Assembly: GCA_025350745.1 (NCBI GenBank)
Contig: JANXXG010000284.1
Coordinates: 1 to 6,795 of the forward strand
Length of the DNA: 6,795 bases
Direction: 5' to 3'
Source: Chloroflexota bacterium
Lineage (GTDB): Bacteria > Chloroflexota > Limnocylindria > P2-11E
Below the pieces are notes generated by a model. It was not told the origin of the DNA and did not search any database. It saw only the letters and a program-made list of their open reading frames with translations. Positions 5,431 to 6,795 of this stretch are shown here, piece by piece. A program made the position numbers and the translations under genes. Numbering within the stretch: the first letter of the stretch is position 1; each line of letters starts with the position of its first letter.

Positions 5431-6639
5431 TCAAACGGCCGTGCTGCGACGGGCCGCGCCGAGGCGCAGCGAGAACGTCACGATGCCGAGGAGGGCAGAC
5501 AGGCCCATGACCGACGCGGTGTAGGCGACCGGGTGCTGGAACGGACCGGCGGCGTAGCCGGAGCCGACGGTCAGGAGCACCGCGATGAATGAGGCCGCGC
5601 CGAGGTTGAGTCCCCAGAAGATGACGTCGTCGGCCCACGGCCATACGCGCGCCCCACCTGCTGAGGACGTCGCGAGAAGGATCGCGCCGAAGAGCGAGTT
5701 CGTCATCACCCCGACGAAGAAGGAGTGATCGAGCGCGTGGTTCAGCCCGACGGAGACCTTCGTGAAATCTCCCTGGGCCTGGATGATCTGGGCGAGGAAG
5801 GTGATCTCGAGGATCAACCCGAGCACCAGGAACGGGACCGAGATCGCGATATGCCGGATGCCGGTGGCCTGACCCCAGGGAGTGCGCAGGGCCTTCATGC
5901 CGAAGCGCGCGGCGATGATGACGATGCCGATGACCTGGAACAACGTGGCGATGCCCTCGAGCGGCTGGATGTTCATCCCGACGCCCATCGCGAGCAGCAG
6001 GCCACCGAGGAACAGGATCCAGGCCTGCGCCAGCCCGGCCATCGATCGGCCGCCGGGGCCGGAGAGGCGCCACTCGGCGATGCCTGCCGAGACCAGGACG
6101 AGGTAGCCGCCGACCTGCGCGGATGCGTGGGTACCGATGAGATCAGGCGAGGTCGGCAGCGTGAGTCCGAGCGCCAGGAACAGCTGGACCGTGACACCGA
6201 CGATCGCTCCGATCGTCAGGATCGTGAGGCCGAGCACGACCGAGAGCTTCGGTACGTCGATGTGCCCGAAGCCCTCGCGCATCGCCTGACTCCCTGCCCA
6301 CCACCACCAGTACAGGATGGCGAGGAGCTCGAGCGTGCCGGTCACGGCGCGCGCCGGGAAATTGCCGGACCAGAACGCCAGGACGTAGAGCGCGGTCACG
6401 ACGCCCGTGATCAAGACGTTCCGCGAGAGGGTCCCTCCGGCACCCGCGAACATCCAGATGGTCACGCCGATCACGCCCATCGTGATCCAGCCGAGCGTGC
6501 CGGAATGAAGGTGCGTGAGCAGCGTGTCCGTCGACAGCGCACCGAAGATCCGTGTCGCGTTCGCGAGTCCGAGCAGCGCGGTCAGCCCGAAGATGCCGAG
6601 TCCGAACTGGAACGCCCGGTAGACAGCCCTATCCGCCAT
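5431..6639 (-). CDS. polytopic membrane protein resembling heme-copper oxidase subunit I
   Basis: A 402-residue inner-membrane protein with roughly ten to twelve hydrophobic segments along its whole length. Three conserved-looking His clusters recall the COX1/NorB superfamily: THLHSGTLGWITMGV (42-56; H43, H45), THASAQVGGYLVLV (170-183; H171) and HALDHSFFVGVMTN (301-314; H301, H305). H263 is another candidate. The first cluster resembles the helix-II heme-ligand motif of short COX1-like proteins. The HxH pair expected near the C-terminus and the full CuB His set are not evident, so a proton-pumping oxidase is doubtful. It could be a heme-binding, NO-related or NnrS-like protein, or an uncharacterised family. 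The ATG at 6639 is fixed by GGAGGG five bases upstream. It starts 29 bases after an unidentified gene and ends just before a terminator hairpin, so it is separate from the ribosomal operon downstream. The membrane location is firm; the family link is moderate. Confidence 0.85.
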   Translation of the reverse strand: MADRAVYRAFQFGLGIFGLTALLGLANATRIFGALSTDTLLTHLHSGTLGWITMGVIGVTIWMFAGAGGTLSRNVLITGVVTALYVLAFWSGNFPARAVTGTLELLAILYWWWWAGSQAMREGFGHIDVPKLSVVLGLTILTIGAIVGVTVQLFLALGLTLPTSPDLIGTHASAQVGGYLVLVSAGIAEWRLSGPGGRSMAGLAQAWILFLGGLLLAMGVGMNIQPLEGIATLFQVIGIVIIAARFGMKALRTPWGQATGIRHIAISVPFLVLGLILEITFLAQIIQAQGDFTKVSVGLNHALDHSFFVGVMTNSLFGAILLATSSAGGARVWPWADDVIFWGLNLGAASFIAVLLTVGSGYAAGPFQHPVAYTASVMGLSALLGIVTFSLRLGAARRSTAV

Positions 6640-6644
6640 GCCTT

Positions 6645-6650
6645 CCCTCC
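6645..6650 (-). promoter_or_regulatory. Shine-Dalgarno site of the heme-copper-oxidase-like gene
   Basis: On the minus strand this reads GGAGGG, five bases before the ATG at 6639. It is the strongest ribosome site in the window and decides the start of this membrane protein. Confidence 0.75.
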
Positions 6651-6668
6651 ACGGGCGGCAGTCTGCCG

Positions 6669-6795
6669 CTAGCGGGCGCGCGAGTCCAGAGCCACCACCT
6701 GGATGTTCTCGGGCAGCGAGCTTCGCGACAGGGACAGCTTGGCGACCGGCGTGATGTCCTTGACCCCCAGCTCGTGCAGCAGCCGCTCGAATGGG
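6669..6795 (-). CDS. unidentified protein, C-terminal 41 residues (5' end outside window)
   Basis: The minus-strand frame read from 6794 is open for 41 codons to a TAG at 6669-6671 and has plausible protein composition. It begins PFERLLHELGVKDITPV and ends ENIQVVALDSRAR. An amphipathic helix (ERLLHEL) is followed by short strand-like segments (ITPVAKL, IQVVALD). No family is recognised from so short a tail. It lies 29 bases upstream of the membrane-protein gene on the same strand and is probably cotranscribed with it. Another frame is also open through this stretch, but its product is a low-complexity Ala/Gly/Arg string typical of GC-rich shadow reading. Confidence 0.6.
   Translation of the reverse strand, partial: PFERLLHELGVKDITPVAKLSLSRSSLPENIQVVALDSRAR

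Noticed and set aside
4003..5592. 529-codon + strand open frame
   Set aside because: It runs antisense through tdk, rpmE, rpmA, rplU and the tail of the membrane-protein gene, all confidently identified; it has Ala/Arg/Gly-rich composition and no recognisable motif. Long open antisense frames are expected at this GC content.
1..6795. tRNA, rRNA, CRISPR, insertion sequence or defence system
   Set aside because: No cloverleaf, repeat-spacer pattern, transposase motif or terminal repeat was seen; the window is almost fully covered by identified genes of housekeeping type.

Overview
This is a GC-rich bacterial window, almost fully coding, with very short or negative gaps between genes. It holds ten genes on two strands, two of them cut by the window ends. 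The set is mostly conserved housekeeping genes: ribosomal proteins L21, L27 and L31, thymidine kinase, a YqhQ/DUF1385 membrane protein and release factor 1. L27 begins directly at its mature N-terminus, with no Firmicutes-type cleavable leader. The cluster order, high GC and divergent RF1 sequence suggest an environmental Terrabacteria lineage such as Chloroflexota or a deep actinobacterial relative. That placement is inference and cannot be fixed from this window alone.

Left part, + strand (1-1437): the C-terminal two thirds of a beta-CASP metallo-beta-lactamase RNA-processing hydrolase, followed with a 4-base GTGA overlap by a HAD-superfamily hydrolase. The pair looks translationally coupled. 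It converges tail to tail on the next operon with only 4 bases between the two stop codons, and both stops lie in one 10-bp palindrome.

Middle, - strand (1442-5361, read right to left): a tight seven-gene operon rplU-rpmA-rpmE-tdk-yqhQ-prfA-dinB-like. Successive gaps are 3, 12 and 7 bases, two ATGA overlaps, then 3 bases. A TATACT -10-like box and a 22-nt hairpin precede rplU. The operon joins large-subunit assembly (L21, L27, L31), dTMP salvage (Tdk), a membrane protein of unsettled role (YqhQ) and translation termination (RF1). It ends with a DinB/YfiT-fold protein where many genomes have the RF methyltransferase gene prmC.

Right part, - strand (5393-6795): the last 41 codons of an unrecognised gene, then a 402-residue polytopic membrane protein resembling subunit I of heme-copper oxidases but lacking the full canonical metal-ligand set. 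It is closed by a GC-rich hairpin that separates it from the ribosomal-protein operon. No RNA genes, insertion sequences, CRISPR arrays or long repeats were seen. The longest stretch without a gene is about 117 bases (5314-5430).
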